In this document: in pieces, positions 35,474 to 46,254 of the stretch
Layout of the letters: each line of letters begins with the position of its first letter
Position numbering within the stretch: the first letter of the stretch is position 1
NCBI RefSeq assembly: GCF_019175345.1
Contig: NZ_CP077717.1
Coordinates: forward strand, 906,001-970,000
Length of the DNA: 64,000 bases
Direction of reading: 5' to 3'
Source: Saccharolobus shibatae B12
GTDB lineage: Archaea; Thermoproteota; Thermoprotei_A; Sulfolobales; Sulfolobaceae
Made by a program: the position numbers and the translations under genes
Notes under the pieces: model-generated
Told to the model about the DNA's origin: nothing
Seen by the model: the letters and a program-made list of their open reading frames with translations, nothing else
Database searches by the model: none

Positions 35474-36532
35474 ATGGAATATTATGATTTAATACTTTAC
35501 CTTCTTGTATTTGGGGCTGACATGTTAATAATTCTGCAGACATATAACGAAATCAAAATGTGGAAGACAGTGAAAGGAAGCTTCATAGGTAAAGTATCAA
35601 TAATAGTTCCAATAAAGGGCATAGATACTGGATTAGAAAGGAACATAGAGTCTTTGCTTTCGCAAGATTACCCATATCCTTATGAGGTAATATACGTTGT
35701 AGATAAGGGAGATGAGGTGGAAAATGTTCTAAAAAAGTACAACGTCAAGATCGTTTACTCAGATTTCAATTGTGATTCATGTAGTGGGAAAATTAGGGCC
35801 CAGATTTCAGGTCTTTTAAGGGCCTCTAATGATGTTATAGTTTTCGCAGATTCAGATACATGGTATCCTAGATATTGGCTTAGAAACTTAATTTCACCAT
35901 TAGATAAATATGAAGCAACTACTACGTTTTCTTGGCCTTCCCCTTCTAGAATCACCTTAAGCAATCTTATAAGAGCTGGATTTTGGACCTTAGGTTTTGA
36001 ATCTCAATCACTTCAGAGCTCTAGATTTTTATGGGGAGGTTCAATGGCGCTAAGAAGGGAATTCTTTGATAATGAAGTTCTAGACGAGCTTTCTAAAGAA
36101 TGGTGTGACGATTGCACATTGACTAGGATAATTAAGAGAAGAGGTGGTAAAATAGGTTTCGTTATGAGCGCAATTCCCCTTAATGTTTATGACGAGGATA
36201 GTCTCATAAGATGGTCATCTCGACAGATAATTACTATTTTAGCTTACTCGCCTAGAGGAGCAAAGGCGTATTTGGTAGCAGGAACGTTTTTCACTTTAAT
36301 TCTAATTTACTCTCTCGTTTATCTCAATATAATTACCTTTACCCCCTATTTACTATGGATAGTTAAGAATGTAATTAGAGGAGCGAAATATCCTAAACAA
36401 GCGCTAATTGCGTCACTTATGACTATAGTAGCAATACCTTATGCGTTATTTCTTGTGGTGTTTAACTGGAATAGGAGAGAGGTCTATTGGAGGGGTAAAA
36501 GATATATAGTAAAACCTTTAAGGGAGAAGTGA
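35474..36532 (+). CDS. Membrane glycosyltransferase, family 2 (GT21-like)
   Basis: 352 residues. One N-terminal membrane helix, then a GT-A fold with SIIVPIKGID, ESLLSQDYPYPYEVIYVVD, FADSDTWYPRYW carrying the DxD metal site, and DDCTLTRIIKRRG as the later acceptor-site motif; two or three C-terminal membrane helices. The layout resembles ceramide glucosyltransferase-type enzymes, so it probably transfers a sugar from a nucleotide donor to a lipid or cell-surface acceptor. Its stop is followed 11 nt later by a C/D box sRNA. Confidence 0.8.
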   Translation: MEYYDLILYLLVFGADMLIILQTYNEIKMWKTVKGSFIGKVSIIVPIKGIDTGLERNIESLLSQDYPYPYEVIYVVDKGDEVENVLKKYNVKIVYSDFNCDSCSGKIRAQISGLLRASNDVIVFADSDTWYPRYWLRNLISPLDKYEATTTFSWPSPSRITLSNLIRAGFWTLGFESQSLQSSRFLWGGSMALRREFFDNEVLDELSKEWCDDCTLTRIIKRRGGKIGFVMSAIPLNVYDEDSLIRWSSRQIITILAYSPRGAKAYLVAGTFFTLILIYSLVYLNIITFTPYLLWIVKNVIRGAKYPKQALIASLMTIVAIPYALFLVVFNWNRREVYWRGKRYIVKPLREK

Positions 36533-36543
36533 AAGATACAAAG

Positions 36544-36595
36544 ATGATGCTGATGTTCTACCCCTAAAGATTGATGATTGGAGGTGTGACGCTGA
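36544..36595 (+). ncRNA. C/D box guide sRNA
   Basis: C box ATGATGC (36544-36550, last base differs), 13-nt guide, D' CTAA (36564-36567, one mismatch), 3-nt spacer, C' TTGATGA (36571-36577), 14-nt guide, D CTGA (36592-36595). Total 52 nt. The first guide, TGTTCTACCCC, pairs over 11 nt (one U-G wobble) with GGGGUAGAGCA, which I recall as a conserved 23S rRNA segment, predicting methylation of the U in that sequence. It lies in the gap after the glycosyltransferase. Confidence 0.6.
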
Positions 36596-36655
36596 GATGA
36601 TGAGGTCGAGTGCTATAGATAGATGATATAAGGACCACTTCTGATAATATAATAT

Positions 36656-37219
36656 ATGCAGAGTACCTCAGTGGAAATTTACCTAAATATTTATTCATTC
36701 AGGCATGAGCTAGAACACTTTACCATAGAAGAGGAAAGGGACGAGTGGTCAATCGTAAAAGATAAAGCCAATGAAAAGTATATTGTAAAAGAGTTTGCTG
36801 ATTACGGTATTTTAATATATCCTGTTTATGATCTTAAAGATGATATATTATCTTCATTTTCCATCCAGCTCCCCTCAGTTGGCAAACTTAAAGAAGTTCT
36901 CTACACACCAGAAAAATGGATTGATAGGTTAGATTTAAGAATAAACGATAATAGTATAGAAGTCCCTTCATTAATATTAGATTATTTAACCGGAATAGAT
37001 ATTATAAACTCGTTGATATTCAGCTTCGGCTTCCAATATGCACAATTAGATGATAACTCCTTGATTATTAAAATACGCATATCTAGACCCTTAAATCATA
37101 CTTCATTGGACTCTCATATCAGAGCGATTTATCATATGCTGAAATTATACTACAGTGTGAAAAAGGCACAAGAGGAAATTGCATCTAAGATTACTCTAAG
37201 TTATATAAAAAGCATATAA
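36656..37219 (+). CDS. Conserved hypothetical protein, 187 aa
   Basis: Alpha/beta protein without signal or membrane segment; central strands alternate with charged loops, and helices at the end include an IRAIYHMLKLYYSV segment. No family recognised. It precedes the radical SAM gene by 24 nt and may be its partner, but no feature proves it. Confidence 0.55.
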   Translation: MQSTSVEIYLNIYSFRHELEHFTIEEERDEWSIVKDKANEKYIVKEFADYGILIYPVYDLKDDILSSFSIQLPSVGKLKEVLYTPEKWIDRLDLRINDNSIEVPSLILDYLTGIDIINSLIFSFGFQYAQLDDNSLIIKIRISRPLNHTSLDSHIRAIYHMLKLYYSVKKAQEEIASKITLSYIKSI

Positions 37220-37243
37220 AAACGTGTCCACTTTTGGTATACT

Positions 37244-38296
37244 ATGCTATGGCTTGTAATGACTACGGGAAAATGTAACCTTAAATGTGATTATTGTGGA
37301 GGTTCTTTTCCGGCTAATGTTGTACCTTATGGTGTTAAATATGATATCAATTTACTTAAAAGACTGGTAGAGAATGACATGGAGTCCACAATAATATTCT
37401 ACGGTGGGGAGCCATTGCTTAATTACAAATTTATAATGACCGTTTTAGATAACGTAAGAGCTAAGAGATATGGCATACAAACTAATGGTATTGCAGTAAG
37501 ACTTCTTCCTGAAAAATATTGGAGAAAAATTAATGTTGCGTTGTTATCTATAGATGGTAGAGAGGAAACTACTGACAAACATAGGGGTAAGGGTATTTAT
37601 AAAGCGGTTTTGCGATCAGCGAAATACCTTAAGGATCTAGGCGTTGAAACTATAGCTAGAATGGCAGTTACACAAGATACTGACATCTTTGCTGATGTCA
37701 TGCATTTAATAGATTTAGGTTTATTTGATAAGGTACATTGGCAATTAGATGTAATATGGAGTGAGGAATGGGATTTTAAAAGTTGGTCTTTTTCGTACTT
37801 GCATGGGATAAAACGGCTGACTGAGTATTTCCTTTCAGAACTAAGGAAGGGAAGGGTTGTTAAAATAATACCCATATTAGGTGTAATTAGTGCTCATTTC
37901 TTTGAGGGGTATAAGGGTTCTCCATGTGGTGCAGGATATTCCTCAGTTACAGTTACTCCAGATGGGAGAATACTTTCTTGTCCAATAGCGGTAAGGGAAA
38001 AATGGGCTGAATTGGGTAACGTAAATTTAGGGTATAGGCTCTTAGAGGATCCATTACCAGATGATTGCAAGAGATGCGAGTTTAAACGATATTGTGGTGG
38101 GAGATGCTTATATGCACAAAAGGAAAGATACTGGGGTGAGGAGGGATTTAAAGTTGTTGATGAAGTTAACAAGGAATATCTTCGTACGGTACTCTCAATA
38201 ATACCAGAAATTGAAAAGCTTATCAGAGATGGCAATATAAGACTTAGTGATTTGTATTATAATCCGTTACTTGATTCAACTGAGATCATACCTTAA
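37244..38296 (+). CDS. Radical SAM/SPASM enzyme, peptide-modifying type
   Basis: 350 residues. The radical SAM cluster motif C-X3-C-X2-C is CNLKCDYC (residues 11-18), followed by YGGEPLLN. The C-terminal SPASM/twitch region has [20 protein letters not shown] and [14 protein letters not shown], giving Cys ligands for auxiliary 4Fe-4S clusters. Such enzymes make radical-based cross-links in ribosomal peptides, or act as anaerobic maturases. The archaeal AF0577-like family is my best guess for the group. No candidate substrate peptide was recognised beside it. Confidence 0.8.
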   Translation: MLWLVMTTGKCNLKCDYCGGSFPANVVPYGVKYDINLLKRLVENDMESTIIFYGGEPLLNYKFIMTVLDNVRAKRYGIQTNGIAVRLLPEKYWRKINVALLSIDGREETTDKHRGKGIYKAVLRSAKYLKDLGVETIARMAVTQDTDIFADVMHLIDLGLFDKVHWQLDVIWSEEWDFKSWSFSYLHGIKRLTEYFLSELRKGRVVKIIPILGVISAHFFEGYKGSPCGAGYSSVTVTPDGRILSCPIAVREKWAELGNVNLGYRLLEDPLPDDCKRCEFKRYCGGRCLYAQKERYWGEEGFKVVDEVNKEYLRTVLSIIPEIEKLIRDGNIRLSDLYYNPLLDSTEIIP

Positions 38297-38321
38297 AAAC
38301 TCTTTGCACACAATATATTAT

Positions 38322-39017
38322 ATGAGTGTCAAATTCGAGGAAAGCAGTAGATTGTTAGAGACTATAAAGAGTATGCTAGCCTCTGCTACTTCTTCTATTT
38401 TAATAGTTACATATGGTATTGATCAAGAAGCCGCTTCCGAAATACTGACTAGAGCAGCGAGTGGAGTTAATACAGTCCTAGTAACAGCTGATAAGGATTG
38501 GGCACGATGGTTGAAAAATCAGTCTGAGGCTTATAAAAAAGATGAAGAGAAGAGATTATATAGGGAGCTGAGAAGAAATGAGAGTATTTACGTGCAAATA
38601 ATTTATTTCACTTCAATCATTTCTATAGCCATTGCTATAATAGATATTATCCTTTATTTCATGATGGGTAGTCTCATCTATTATGATGTTCCTTTATCTT
38701 TAATTGCTATAGGGTTTCTGATTTACTATGGAATAAGAAAGAGGAGGGAAGCTTTATCTCAAATAAGTATATTGAGGGAGAGTGTTCAGAACTTCGTACA
38801 AGAGGTCAGTCAAATCAGAGATAAGATCAAAGAAAAGTTGAAAATTATAGAAATCGATAGTCAAGTTTCCTTTTCAATTGTTTCTTGTGATGATAAAACT
38901 ATTCTATTTTCTGCACCTCTTAAGTTTTCAATGGATAAGCCTTCTGTTCATGTAGTTATGGAAATCTCTAAACAACTCGCCGATCAGCTAGTTAATCTTA
39001 TACTAAAAATAAGCTAG
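38322..39017 (+). CDS. Membrane protein with two helices and cytoplasmic domains
   Basis: 231 residues from ATG 38322; the longer frame from 38247 would overlap the radical SAM gene. Two membrane segments near 85-125 split a helical N-terminal domain from a coiled-coil region and a beta-rich C-terminus. No motif. A structural membrane protein of unknown role. Confidence 0.55.
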   Translation: MSVKFEESSRLLETIKSMLASATSSILIVTYGIDQEAASEILTRAASGVNTVLVTADKDWARWLKNQSEAYKKDEEKRLYRELRRNESIYVQIIYFTSIISIAIAIIDIILYFMMGSLIYYDVPLSLIAIGFLIYYGIRKRREALSQISILRESVQNFVQEVSQIRDKIKEKLKIIEIDSQVSFSIVSCDDKTILFSAPLKFSMDKPSVHVVMEISKQLADQLVNLILKIS

Positions 39018-39142
39018 GAATATCATAGAGTAGCTTAATGTCTATTACGTAATGATATCAGTAACTGATAGCAGAGCATTGTTTAGTATTTTTATAATAC
39101 TAATACTTTTTAAAAAATTATGGATTGAAATAAAAATCTTTT
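39018..39142. other. Short AT-rich spacer
   Basis: 125 bp between convergent genes. Contains T-rich runs suited to terminate transcription on the plus strand; no gene or RNA seen. Confidence 0.3.
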
Positions 39143-40186
39143 CTAGATATGTAAATTATTACTTCCTACTAATTCACCATATAACTCGTCAATTTTTCTC
39201 ACTAACGTATTATTACTAACTCCTCTCACGAGGGCCATTATTGTTGATCCCCCAGCTCCTACTCCCTCCTTTACATAACCTTTTTCATACGCTCTTATCC
39301 CTTCATATGCGGAAATGGAAAGATCTAACATGCTTGCTAATACTTTAACTCCTACTTGTTTTGCTAAACTTAACATGTCTGCAAACTTATCTTCTACTAT
39401 CCACTTTGTGGTACCAATTGTAATATCCTTTAACTTATTCTTATCGAATTCATTTACTATAGCAGCTGCAGCTGTCATTTGAGTTCCTCCAGCTAGTAAA
39501 ATCTTTCCTTTAAATCCTAAAGATATTCCAGCTACGCCCAATAGGACGGGATCCGAAACTTTAGCTAATCTTTGTAAGGGATCTGTTGGCAAATTCCTCA
39601 AAGCTTCTTCAACAACTTTTCTTTTTAATTCCTTCGGATTATCAGGAGACGCAGAACTCACTTTATCCATAGCATCATAACCTAATGCCAAAAGAGTAGC
39701 CATGGCCGTGGTTGTACCCGCTGGTATCGATTCTCCTATCATAATAAGTTCATATTCGTTAGATAATTCTTCGCCTAATTTGATACCGTTCTCTATTATG
39801 CTATTAACTTTTTCCATGGAGAGCGCTTGTTTCCTGATATCTTTTCCGGGCTCACCTTGAAGATCTATATATGGAATCTTGGGGAGTATTCTACTGCCTG
39901 CATTTACTACAACTTTTAAAGGGTTTATGAAGGATAGTGACGCTCTTGTTAACAAAGCAGGAGTTGGTATTCCAGTGGGACTAACTGGAATAGTATTTAT
40001 ACTTTTACATTTACCTAGAAGTACGTATTCGGCGTCAGCGGCAGGAGTAAAGTGAGTTAACTCTGGAGTTGCCCCAGCTATGGTTAATCCTGGGACTAAA
40101 CTGACGTCAGTAGTTCCTATTACCAATATGTAGGCGAAGTCTTTATTTAGGGTGAAAGTTTCCGCTCCATAATATTCCTTAATCAT
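39143..40186 (-). CDS. cobT: Nicotinate-nucleotide-dimethylbenzimidazole phosphoribosyltransferase family
   Basis: 347 residues of the archaeal CobT/UPF0284 group. Visible signatures are IGTTDVSLVPGLTIAGATPELTHFTPAADAEY at the N-terminus (given in parts), GESIPAGTTTAMATLLALG, and GGTQMTAAAAIV. The enzyme activates the lower-ligand base of cobamide with nicotinate mononucleotide. Some archaeal relatives act on other bases, so the substrate is likely but not certain. Divergent from the next gene with 39 nt between starts. Confidence 0.85.
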   Translation of the reverse strand: MIKEYYGAETFTLNKDFAYILVIGTTDVSLVPGLTIAGATPELTHFTPAADAEYVLLGKCKSINTIPVSPTGIPTPALLTRASLSFINPLKVVVNAGSRILPKIPYIDLQGEPGKDIRKQALSMEKVNSIIENGIKLGEELSNEYELIMIGESIPAGTTTAMATLLALGYDAMDKVSSASPDNPKELKRKVVEEALRNLPTDPLQRLAKVSDPVLLGVAGISLGFKGKILLAGGTQMTAAAAIVNEFDKNKLKDITIGTTKWIVEDKFADMLSLAKQVGVKVLASMLDLSISAYEGIRAYEKGYVKEGVGAGGSTIMALVRGVSNNTLVRKIDELYGELVGSNNLHI

Positions 40187-40225
40187 TTTCGGTGCATATA
40201 AATAATTTCACGTATATAAAAATTT

Positions 40226-40591
40226 GTGAGCTTCTGGGAGTATTATAGAATGATTGAAAGGGGAACATTAGTAAGTCTCGAGGAGTTTAAAAGTAATCAG
40301 AAATTAAAGGAAAGTGTTAAGAATGGGATTAAAGGTTTAGTGAAGTTACTTTTTCAAGAAGCTGGTAAGATAATTAAATTTACCTCTAATGACGATTTGA
40401 TATTTCAATTGATGAAGTTAGGATTAATTTCAGCTACTTTGGCTCAAGAACTTCTTGACATCCTTAAAATTGTAAATAATCTAGATAATGTTGATGACGA
40501 AATATTACACAGTATGCTTGTAAGAATTATGGAAGATGTTGAAGAGGCCATAAATAGTATAGATAAATATATGGCTAAAAATTCTAGTTAA
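40226..40591 (+). CDS. Small helical conserved hypothetical protein
   Basis: 121 residues from GTG 40226, entirely helical, with LVKLLFQEAGKIIKFTSNDD and later LLDILKIVNNL. No membrane helices or nucleic-acid motif. Its stop overlaps the aminotransferase gene by 8 nt on the other strand. Function unknown. Confidence 0.5.
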   Translation: MSFWEYYRMIERGTLVSLEEFKSNQKLKESVKNGIKGLVKLLFQEAGKIIKFTSNDDLIFQLMKLGLISATLAQELLDILKIVNNLDNVDDEILHSMLVRIMEDVEEAINSIDKYMAKNSS

Positions 40592-41714
40592 GTTTTCTCT
40601 CGATTTCTAAAATCTTCTCAATGGTCTTTTGAACCTCTTCCTCTGTATTATAGAAGTGTGTTGATATTCTTATTCCTTCTCCTCTCGGCGACACCACTAT
40701 ATCTTCCCTTAATAGTTCCTTTGCAACTTCTTTCGGTTTTTTAACCTTTACTACGGCAATTCCAGCTCTCTTTTCGTCTGGAGTGATTACCTCCATGTTA
40801 TGGTCCTTTGCTAGTCTAATTGCAAATTGGGAAAGATGCGTTACTGAACTCTCAATCAATTCCATATTTTCACTTATTATTTCGCAAGACTTAGCAAGCG
40901 ATAAGTTTGCAGCTATATCTACTGTACCTATTTCAAACCTTCTAGGACCTTTCTCTAATGTGAACTTATTTGGATTAAAATCCAAGTAATCAGCACTAGT
41001 TTTCCATCCGTAAAACGGTGGATCTTCTATTAGTCCTCTTTTAACGTAGATAAATCCGGACCCTTGTGGACTCATTAACCATTTATACCCTCCTGCGATA
41101 GCGAAATCCACACCAAGTTCCTCTACATTTATTCTGACTGCACCAGCACTTTGTATGATATCTAATAGGACTAATGCGTCATTCTCCCTTGCAGCTTTCA
41201 CAATTTTCCTAACGTCCACTTTCAAGCCGGTATTAAAACTAACATGGCTTATTGCAACTAATCTAGTATTTTTATTAATATTTGATATTATATCTTCCTC
41301 AAAGTTATAAGGATTAGTCTTTACTACATTTACCTTGACTCCTTTCTTCGCTAATTTCAAAAATGGATATACTACAGTTGGGAACTCGAGATTATCTGTT
41401 ACTATATTATCATCTCTTTTCCATTCTAGTCCATGTGCAACTAAGTTTACCCCATAACTAGTATTTGGAATTAGTGAAATCTCATCTGGGTATGCTCCTA
41501 TCAAATTGGCTATTTTAGACCTTATGTGATATAGTTCGTCCTCTTCCTCTTCATTAGCAGCTATACTTCCTCTATTTGCAACTTCATATAAATATCTGTA
41601 AGCCTCAAATAATGACGGTAAAGGGGTAGGTGATACTGCCGCATGGTTTAAATAAACATATTTTCTCGTAACAGGTAAGTTTTCCCTAAATTCTCTCGGA
41701 TCTCTTAATCTCAC
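40584..41714 (-). CDS. Class V aminotransferase (cysteine desulfurase-like)
   Basis: 376 residues of the fold-type I PLP family, class [10 protein letters not shown] near the start, [27 protein letters not shown] and the Lys of [16 protein letters not shown] that would hold PLP are all present. It resembles selenocysteine lyase/isopenicillin epimerase-like members; no mobile active-site Cys is evident, so true desulfurase activity is doubtful. It overlaps the acyl-CoA synthetase gene by 29 nt, implying one transcript. Confidence 0.75.
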   Translation of the reverse strand: MRLRDPREFRENLPVTRKYVYLNHAAVSPTPLPSLFEAYRYLYEVANRGSIAANEEEEDELYHIRSKIANLIGAYPDEISLIPNTSYGVNLVAHGLEWKRDDNIVTDNLEFPTVVYPFLKLAKKGVKVNVVKTNPYNFEEDIISNINKNTRLVAISHVSFNTGLKVDVRKIVKAARENDALVLLDIIQSAGAVRINVEELGVDFAIAGGYKWLMSPQGSGFIYVKRGLIEDPPFYGWKTSADYLDFNPNKFTLEKGPRRFEIGTVDIAANLSLAKSCEIISENMELIESSVTHLSQFAIRLAKDHNMEVITPDEKRAGIAVVKVKKPKEVAKELLREDIVVSPRGEGIRISTHFYNTEEEVQKTIEKILEIERKLN

Positions 41715-43398
41715 TTTTGATCTCCTTTAATATTTCTGGGTCTTCCAATATAGTTTCATCTATTTCTTTTTCCAATAGTAAATCCCTCAAAACTCTCCTA
41801 ACTATTTTACCGCTTCGAGACTTGGGTAGTCTTTCAACCTTGTATATTTTGTCAATAACGTATATGGGACCTAACATCTCCCTTACTTTAGTTGCTATTG
41901 TTTTTTCGTCTATGTTTCCCACGTAAAAAACTACTAATTTTTCACCTTTTATCTCATCTGGTATTCCTACAGCAGCTGATTCAACTATTCCTTCCAAAGA
42001 ATTTATTACACTTTCTACTTCTCCACTAGTTATTCTATGTCCAGCTATCTTTATCATATCATCATCTCTACCAACTATTTTCACATAACCCTTTTCGTTA
42101 ATTATGGCTAGATCCCCAGTATCATGGCCGTCGAATTTTTCAAAATAGCTTAAAAATTTGGCTTCGTCTTTCCAAATCCCAATAAATTGAGTAGGGAATG
42201 GTCCTCTTGCTATCAGATGGCCAACATGTCCTCTTAAACTTTTCCCATATTCGTCCACTGTATCTATAACTGCACCAGGGAATGGTAATCCTGCATACCC
42301 TATTTTTGGTTCCACACTATCTAATGCATATGGATAACCTATTACGTAACCCAATTCAGTTTGTCCATATACATCTGTAACTTTATCAGAGAATCTTAAT
42401 GCGTATTTCCATGCTGTTTCATCCATTATCTCCCCAGCAGTGGCTATAAACTCCACTCTTGGTAGTTTTATATCCAATTTCTGCAAAGTTCTAAGAAGTG
42501 TTGGGGATGTAAATAGTACTTTAGGCTGTAACTCGTTAATTATTTTCGGTAATCTATCTGTTGGATAGTCTGGTGCTCCCTCTATAAATGCCAATGTGGA
42601 ACCATGCATTAGAGTTCCATACATTATTCTCGAAAACGTTATCCATCCAACATCTGCAGTTGTTAGAACTATATCATTACTTTTTAATGAGAACATTAAG
42701 TCAAATACTGTGTAGTCTCCTACCATCCAAGCTCCATGTGGTAAGATTATACCTTTAGGTTTTCCAGTTGTTCCAGAAGTGTACATTATCTTTAATGGTT
42801 CATTACTTTCTATTTTCTCAAATTCTTTATACTCTCTTGGATAATCAAATTGCGACTCCCTTGGAAATACTATATTAGCTAAGTTAGTGTATAATTTTAT
42901 TTCCTTTCCCCTTCTGAACGTCTTATCTGTGGAGATTACTAATTTAGGTTCCAGATTTGAAATCCTACTTACTATAGCATTTATTCCTAATCCTGCAAAA
43001 ATGAGTGTATAAATTACTCCTAGTCTAGCTGCAGCTAATATTGTAGCTATCGTGTGTATTGAGTTAGGCATGTAGATTGCAATCCTATCTCCCCTTCTTA
43101 TCCCTTTATCTAACAGTAATCCAGCAATTATTGAGCTCATATTGTTTAACTCATTGAAGGTTATTTCGTCTCCTTTGTATTTATCCTCTTTATAAAATAT
43201 AAGGGCCTTCCCAGTGTGATTAAGAGCGTTGTATGCAATGTTTGTAGTACCGTTAACGAACCATTTAGCTATGGGTAGTTGTTTATTCTTTTCTATGACT
43301 TTTTCCCATTTCTTAAAGAATGATAGTTTATTGGCAAAGGTTTCCCAGTAGGTTTCTGGTTTTTTCAAGGAAAGATCGTAAAGTGTATAGTAGTCCAT
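41686..43398 (-). CDS. AMP-forming acyl-CoA synthetase
   Basis: 570 residues of the ANL superfamily. Motifs in order: [13 protein letters not shown] (ATP phosphate loop), the YGQTELG segment, GHDTGDLAI, and near the end [17 protein letters not shown], with the catalytic Lys. The N-terminal part with the ACAS-N-like motif resembles acetyl/propionyl-CoA synthetases. The substrate could be acetate, 3-hydroxypropionate or another short acid, and the sequence does not settle it. Relatives serve in the hydroxypropionate cycle in Sulfolobales. Confidence 0.85.
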   Translation of the reverse strand: MDYYTLYDLSLKKPETYWETFANKLSFFKKWEKVIEKNKQLPIAKWFVNGTTNIAYNALNHTGKALIFYKEDKYKGDEITFNELNNMSSIIAGLLLDKGIRRGDRIAIYMPNSIHTIATILAAARLGVIYTLIFAGLGINAIVSRISNLEPKLVISTDKTFRRGKEIKLYTNLANIVFPRESQFDYPREYKEFEKIESNEPLKIMYTSGTTGKPKGIILPHGAWMVGDYTVFDLMFSLKSNDIVLTTADVGWITFSRIMYGTLMHGSTLAFIEGAPDYPTDRLPKIINELQPKVLFTSPTLLRTLQKLDIKLPRVEFIATAGEIMDETAWKYALRFSDKVTDVYGQTELGYVIGYPYALDSVEPKIGYAGLPFPGAVIDTVDEYGKSLRGHVGHLIARGPFPTQFIGIWKDEAKFLSYFEKFDGHDTGDLAIINEKGYVKIVGRDDDMIKIAGHRITSGEVESVINSLEGIVESAAVGIPDEIKGEKLVVFYVGNIDEKTIATKVREMLGPIYVIDKIYKVERLPKSRSGKIVRRVLRDLLLEKEIDETILEDPEILKEIKSEIKRSERI

Positions 43399-43459
43399 AT
43401 CTTTTACTTGTTATAACTTTTTAATTTGTTTTTATGGGTAGAAGAAACACACCCTATAT

Positions 43460-43936
43460 TTACTCCATTATTCTTCTTTTTACCACTTTTCCACCACAAT
43501 ATGGACATTCTCTATGGTCTATGTCAAATTCTCTTTTACAGTCAATACATATATATTTAAATTTGAAAGATTTTTCTATTTTTTTATTGATCTTCACCGA
43601 AGAGAACTGTATTCCAAGATGTTTAAGTGCATTTTGTACTGATAAGTCATCAGTAAATACGATTGACGGTTGCAGATCTAGCGCTAGTGCTATAACTGAT
43701 ATATCCGTATTAGATAGTTTTCTCTCTTTGGTAACATTTAATACCTTAATTACCTTTTCCATACTTTTTGGAGAGGGTTTCATTATTATTACCTTTCCGG
43801 ACGATATAGCGATTTCTAGGTTAAATCTAGAATATCTATCCTTAACTTCATTTATGACTTCCTGTGTGGTATAGACTCTATCTAACGACAATTGTAGTCC
43901 AGCTAGAAACGCCGAGGTATCAAATATGATATGCAT
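43460..43936 (-). CDS. nob1: rRNA endonuclease Nob1
   Basis: 158 residues. N-terminal PIN domain with Asp6 in [15 protein letters not shown] near 78-85 and [10 protein letters not shown] near 92-101 (metal-binding acidic residues), plus a C-terminal zinc ribbon, CIDCKREF followed by CPYCGGK. Nob1 trims the 3' end of small-subunit rRNA. It overlaps the NAD kinase gene by 17 nt, so they form an operon. Confidence 0.9.
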   Translation of the reverse strand: MHIIFDTSAFLAGLQLSLDRVYTTQEVINEVKDRYSRFNLEIAISSGKVIIMKPSPKSMEKVIKVLNVTKERKLSNTDISVIALALDLQPSIVFTDDLSVQNALKHLGIQFSSVKINKKIEKSFKFKYICIDCKREFDIDHRECPYCGGKVVKRRIME

Positions 43937-44678
43937 GTAATACTTCTCCTATTAAGTCTAGTTTGAAAAATCTTAAGATTTTTGCCTTGCGTTGGGAAAC
44001 CCTTACCGTAATTTCTTGGTTAGTTTTTATCAATGTTACAACCTCGCCATCTACTACCGCTCTGGCTGTTTGTGGATACCCCTTATCCTCCAATCTTAAG
44101 GTTAGGGGCTTTGGTGGTATTACAACCGATCTCAGATAGTAGAAAATTGGATTAACAAATATTATCTCTATGGCACTTAGGTCTTTATATAACAGGGAGT
44201 TGGTTGCAGACATACCCCAACCGCTACTTCCTTGTGGTGTGGAAACTAAAACCCCATCCCCTTCCACTGAGACTCTTTCTGTATCAAAACTTATTCCAAC
44301 CTTTATGGCCTCTGGTCTATCGTATAAGATTCCTACCTCGTTAAATCCTAATTCTACCTTATCATTATATATCATTTCTAATAACATGTATTCTTCCTCT
44401 TCATAATCTCCCTTTTTTAATCTCAAAAGAGCCTCCTCAACCTTATCTAATGGAACATCCATTAATAATCCTCTTCTTCCTGCCTTTACAGCGATCACTG
44501 GTTTATTTTGCTTAACGGCCCTTAATAGAGTTCCATCTCCACCTACTGCAATAACATAATCGAAATCCTTATCGACTACTTCAAAGCCCAATTTAGTAGA
44601 AATATTCTTAATTTTTTCTATTATGTTATTAAGTTGTGAAGTAGGTTTGCTCACTATCTTAACTCTCATTTTGTTCAC
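43920..44678 (-). CDS. nadK: NAD kinase
   Basis: 252 residues. GGDGT at 46-50 is the defining motif of the diacylglycerol/NAD kinase fold, followed by NEVGILY (NE pair), the substrate-binding [13 protein letters not shown] and a C-terminal beta sandwich. It phosphorylates NAD to NADP using ATP or polyphosphate. ATG 44669, three codons downstream, is another start. First gene of the nadK-nob1 operon. Confidence 0.93.
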   Translation of the reverse strand: MNKMRVKIVSKPTSQLNNIIEKIKNISTKLGFEVVDKDFDYVIAVGGDGTLLRAVKQNKPVIAVKAGRRGLLMDVPLDKVEEALLRLKKGDYEEEEYMLLEMIYNDKVELGFNEVGILYDRPEAIKVGISFDTERVSVEGDGVLVSTPQGSSGWGMSATNSLLYKDLSAIEIIFVNPIFYYLRSVVIPPKPLTLRLEDKGYPQTARAVVDGEVVTLIKTNQEITVRVSQRKAKILRFFKLDLIGEVLHAYHI

Positions 44679-44771
44679 ATATATACTTGAAAGTTATAAT
44701 ATTCTTTTCCTTTTCCCTAGGCTGTATAGGAAAAATTTAATATCGTAATTTTTGAATCATCCACTACAACA

Positions 44772-45839
44772 ATGAAAGGCATAAAAATCATAGTCGCCAG
44801 GGTTATTTACGCTATACATTGGTTTTATCTCGCACCTCTAATACCTTCTCTGGCAAGTAAACTCAGTTTATCATTACAGAGTGTTGGTTTAATTCCTTTT
44901 TCCTTCTTTTTGGGCTCTGGTATTATGCAAGTACCTTCTGCCTATCTTTCAACTAAAATAGGGTTGAGGAATACTTTACTCCTAGGTCTTATTATAATGA
45001 GCATATCACCATTATTAGTATTATTTTCCTCTAATTTTATTGAATTATTAATATTTTACCTAACAGATGGTATTGGTGCCTCAATGTTCTTTTCCACTGG
45101 AGGTGGGATTTTGGCTTCATTGAATAGGGACTCCCCTGGGCTAGCTTTAGGTATATATAATGCATCTTTTGCAGTTGGAGGTCTTATAGGTTTAAATTGG
45201 TATACCATGTTTGGGAACTATTTATCATTTTACGTCCTATCAATTTTGACATTTCTTTCACTTATTATTAATTTAAATAACCCAAACCTAAAACCAAGTT
45301 GGAAAATAATTAGGGATAATAGAATCGTAATTCTAGGGATTTCAATAGCTGGAATATGGGGAGTTTATTATGTTATAGGAGAATTATATCCGACGTTTGC
45401 ATATTATTACTTGCATCTAAACTTAGTTGATTCAAGTTTGTTTACATCGCTCTTGCTTATTTCCTCAGTTATAGGCGGAAGTTTAACATTTTTAGCAGAT
45501 AGAAAGTTCAAGAAGTTCAACCTCCTTATAATTTCCTCACTTCTAGGATCAGTTCCTTCTCTTCTTCTCTATACTAAGGTATATTTACTAGGTATAGTAA
45601 TAACTGGTATTTTTAATGAACTAGCAATATCGGTGCTGTACTCGATAATAGCTAGTTTACAAAGAGACGCAAATGCAACCATGGGATTAGCCGTAGTTAA
45701 TTCACTAAATATTTTAATTGGAATGAATTTTGAACCTCTAGCGTCATATTCAGGTTATTATATGTGGATTGTTGTTAATATCATCGGACTAGTACTTTTT
45801 TCACTTATAATGTTAGTTAGGCAGAATATCTCAATTTAA
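44772..45839 (+). CDS. Major facilitator superfamily transporter
   Basis: 355 residues with about ten to twelve hydrophobic helices. The first loop has PSAYLSTKIGLRNTLLLG, a weak version of the MFS G-x-L-a-D-r-x-G-r-k-x-x-l motif, and the second half has GSLTFLADRKFKKFN as the repeated cytoplasmic loop. Substrate unknown. The 3' end overlaps the next gene on the other strand by 23 nt. Confidence 0.75.
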   Translation: MKGIKIIVARVIYAIHWFYLAPLIPSLASKLSLSLQSVGLIPFSFFLGSGIMQVPSAYLSTKIGLRNTLLLGLIIMSISPLLVLFSSNFIELLIFYLTDGIGASMFFSTGGGILASLNRDSPGLALGIYNASFAVGGLIGLNWYTMFGNYLSFYVLSILTFLSLIINLNNPNLKPSWKIIRDNRIVILGISIAGIWGVYYVIGELYPTFAYYYLHLNLVDSSLFTSLLLISSVIGGSLTFLADRKFKKFNLLIISSLLGSVPSLLLYTKVYLLGIVITGIFNELAISVLYSIIASLQRDANATMGLAVVNSLNILIGMNFEPLASYSGYYMWIVVNIIGLVLFSLIMLVRQNISI

Positions 45840-46170
45840 CTCTTACTTGAAATACTTTACTCTCATTAATCAACTCCAGATTTCCGCTTTCGTTCAATAG
45901 GCGTATTTTAAAGATTTTCTGCTTTGGTCCACCATTAACTCTTATTGTTATCCAAGGATTAACTCCATATACTAAAATGGATACTTTTCCATCTATTTTG
46001 ACAGTTTTAGTGCTTGAAGGTAACAAGAATATTTCCTCCTCTCTGTAATTCTCCCCAACGTATTTTGTCCCCTCATTTATAATGATATTATAATATCTAA
46101 ACCATAAATAGGTCAGAATAGGCAATGGTAATGCTAAAATTACTATACCAAGTTGTATCTGATCAGTCAT
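45817..46170 (-). CDS. Small membrane-anchored protein
   Basis: 117 residues: one N-terminal membrane helix (about 5-23), then a beta-rich domain with KTVKIDGKVSILVYG and PKQKIFKIRLL. No family recognised. Presumably exposed on one membrane face as a beta sandwich. Convergent with the MFS gene. Confidence 0.5.
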   Translation of the reverse strand: MTDQIQLGIVILALPLPILTYLWFRYYNIIINEGTKYVGENYREEEIFLLPSSTKTVKIDGKVSILVYGVNPWITIRVNGGPKQKIFKIRLLNESGNLELINESKVFQVRVKLRYSA

Positions 46171-46254
46171 ATATAACTTTACGTTATTTGGTAATAAAAA
46201 TTTGCACTAAGGTTTAAATAGTATAAATACTACAACCTAATAGGTGGTGTGTAA

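Noticed and set aside
36533-36655. Peptide precursor for the radical SAM enzyme in the gap
   Set aside because: A 34-codon open stretch has no start codon and coincides with the C/D box sRNA.
43434-43874. Plus-strand open frame opposite nob1
   Set aside because: It is the antisense shadow of nob1 with no motif, no promoter and no conserved composition.
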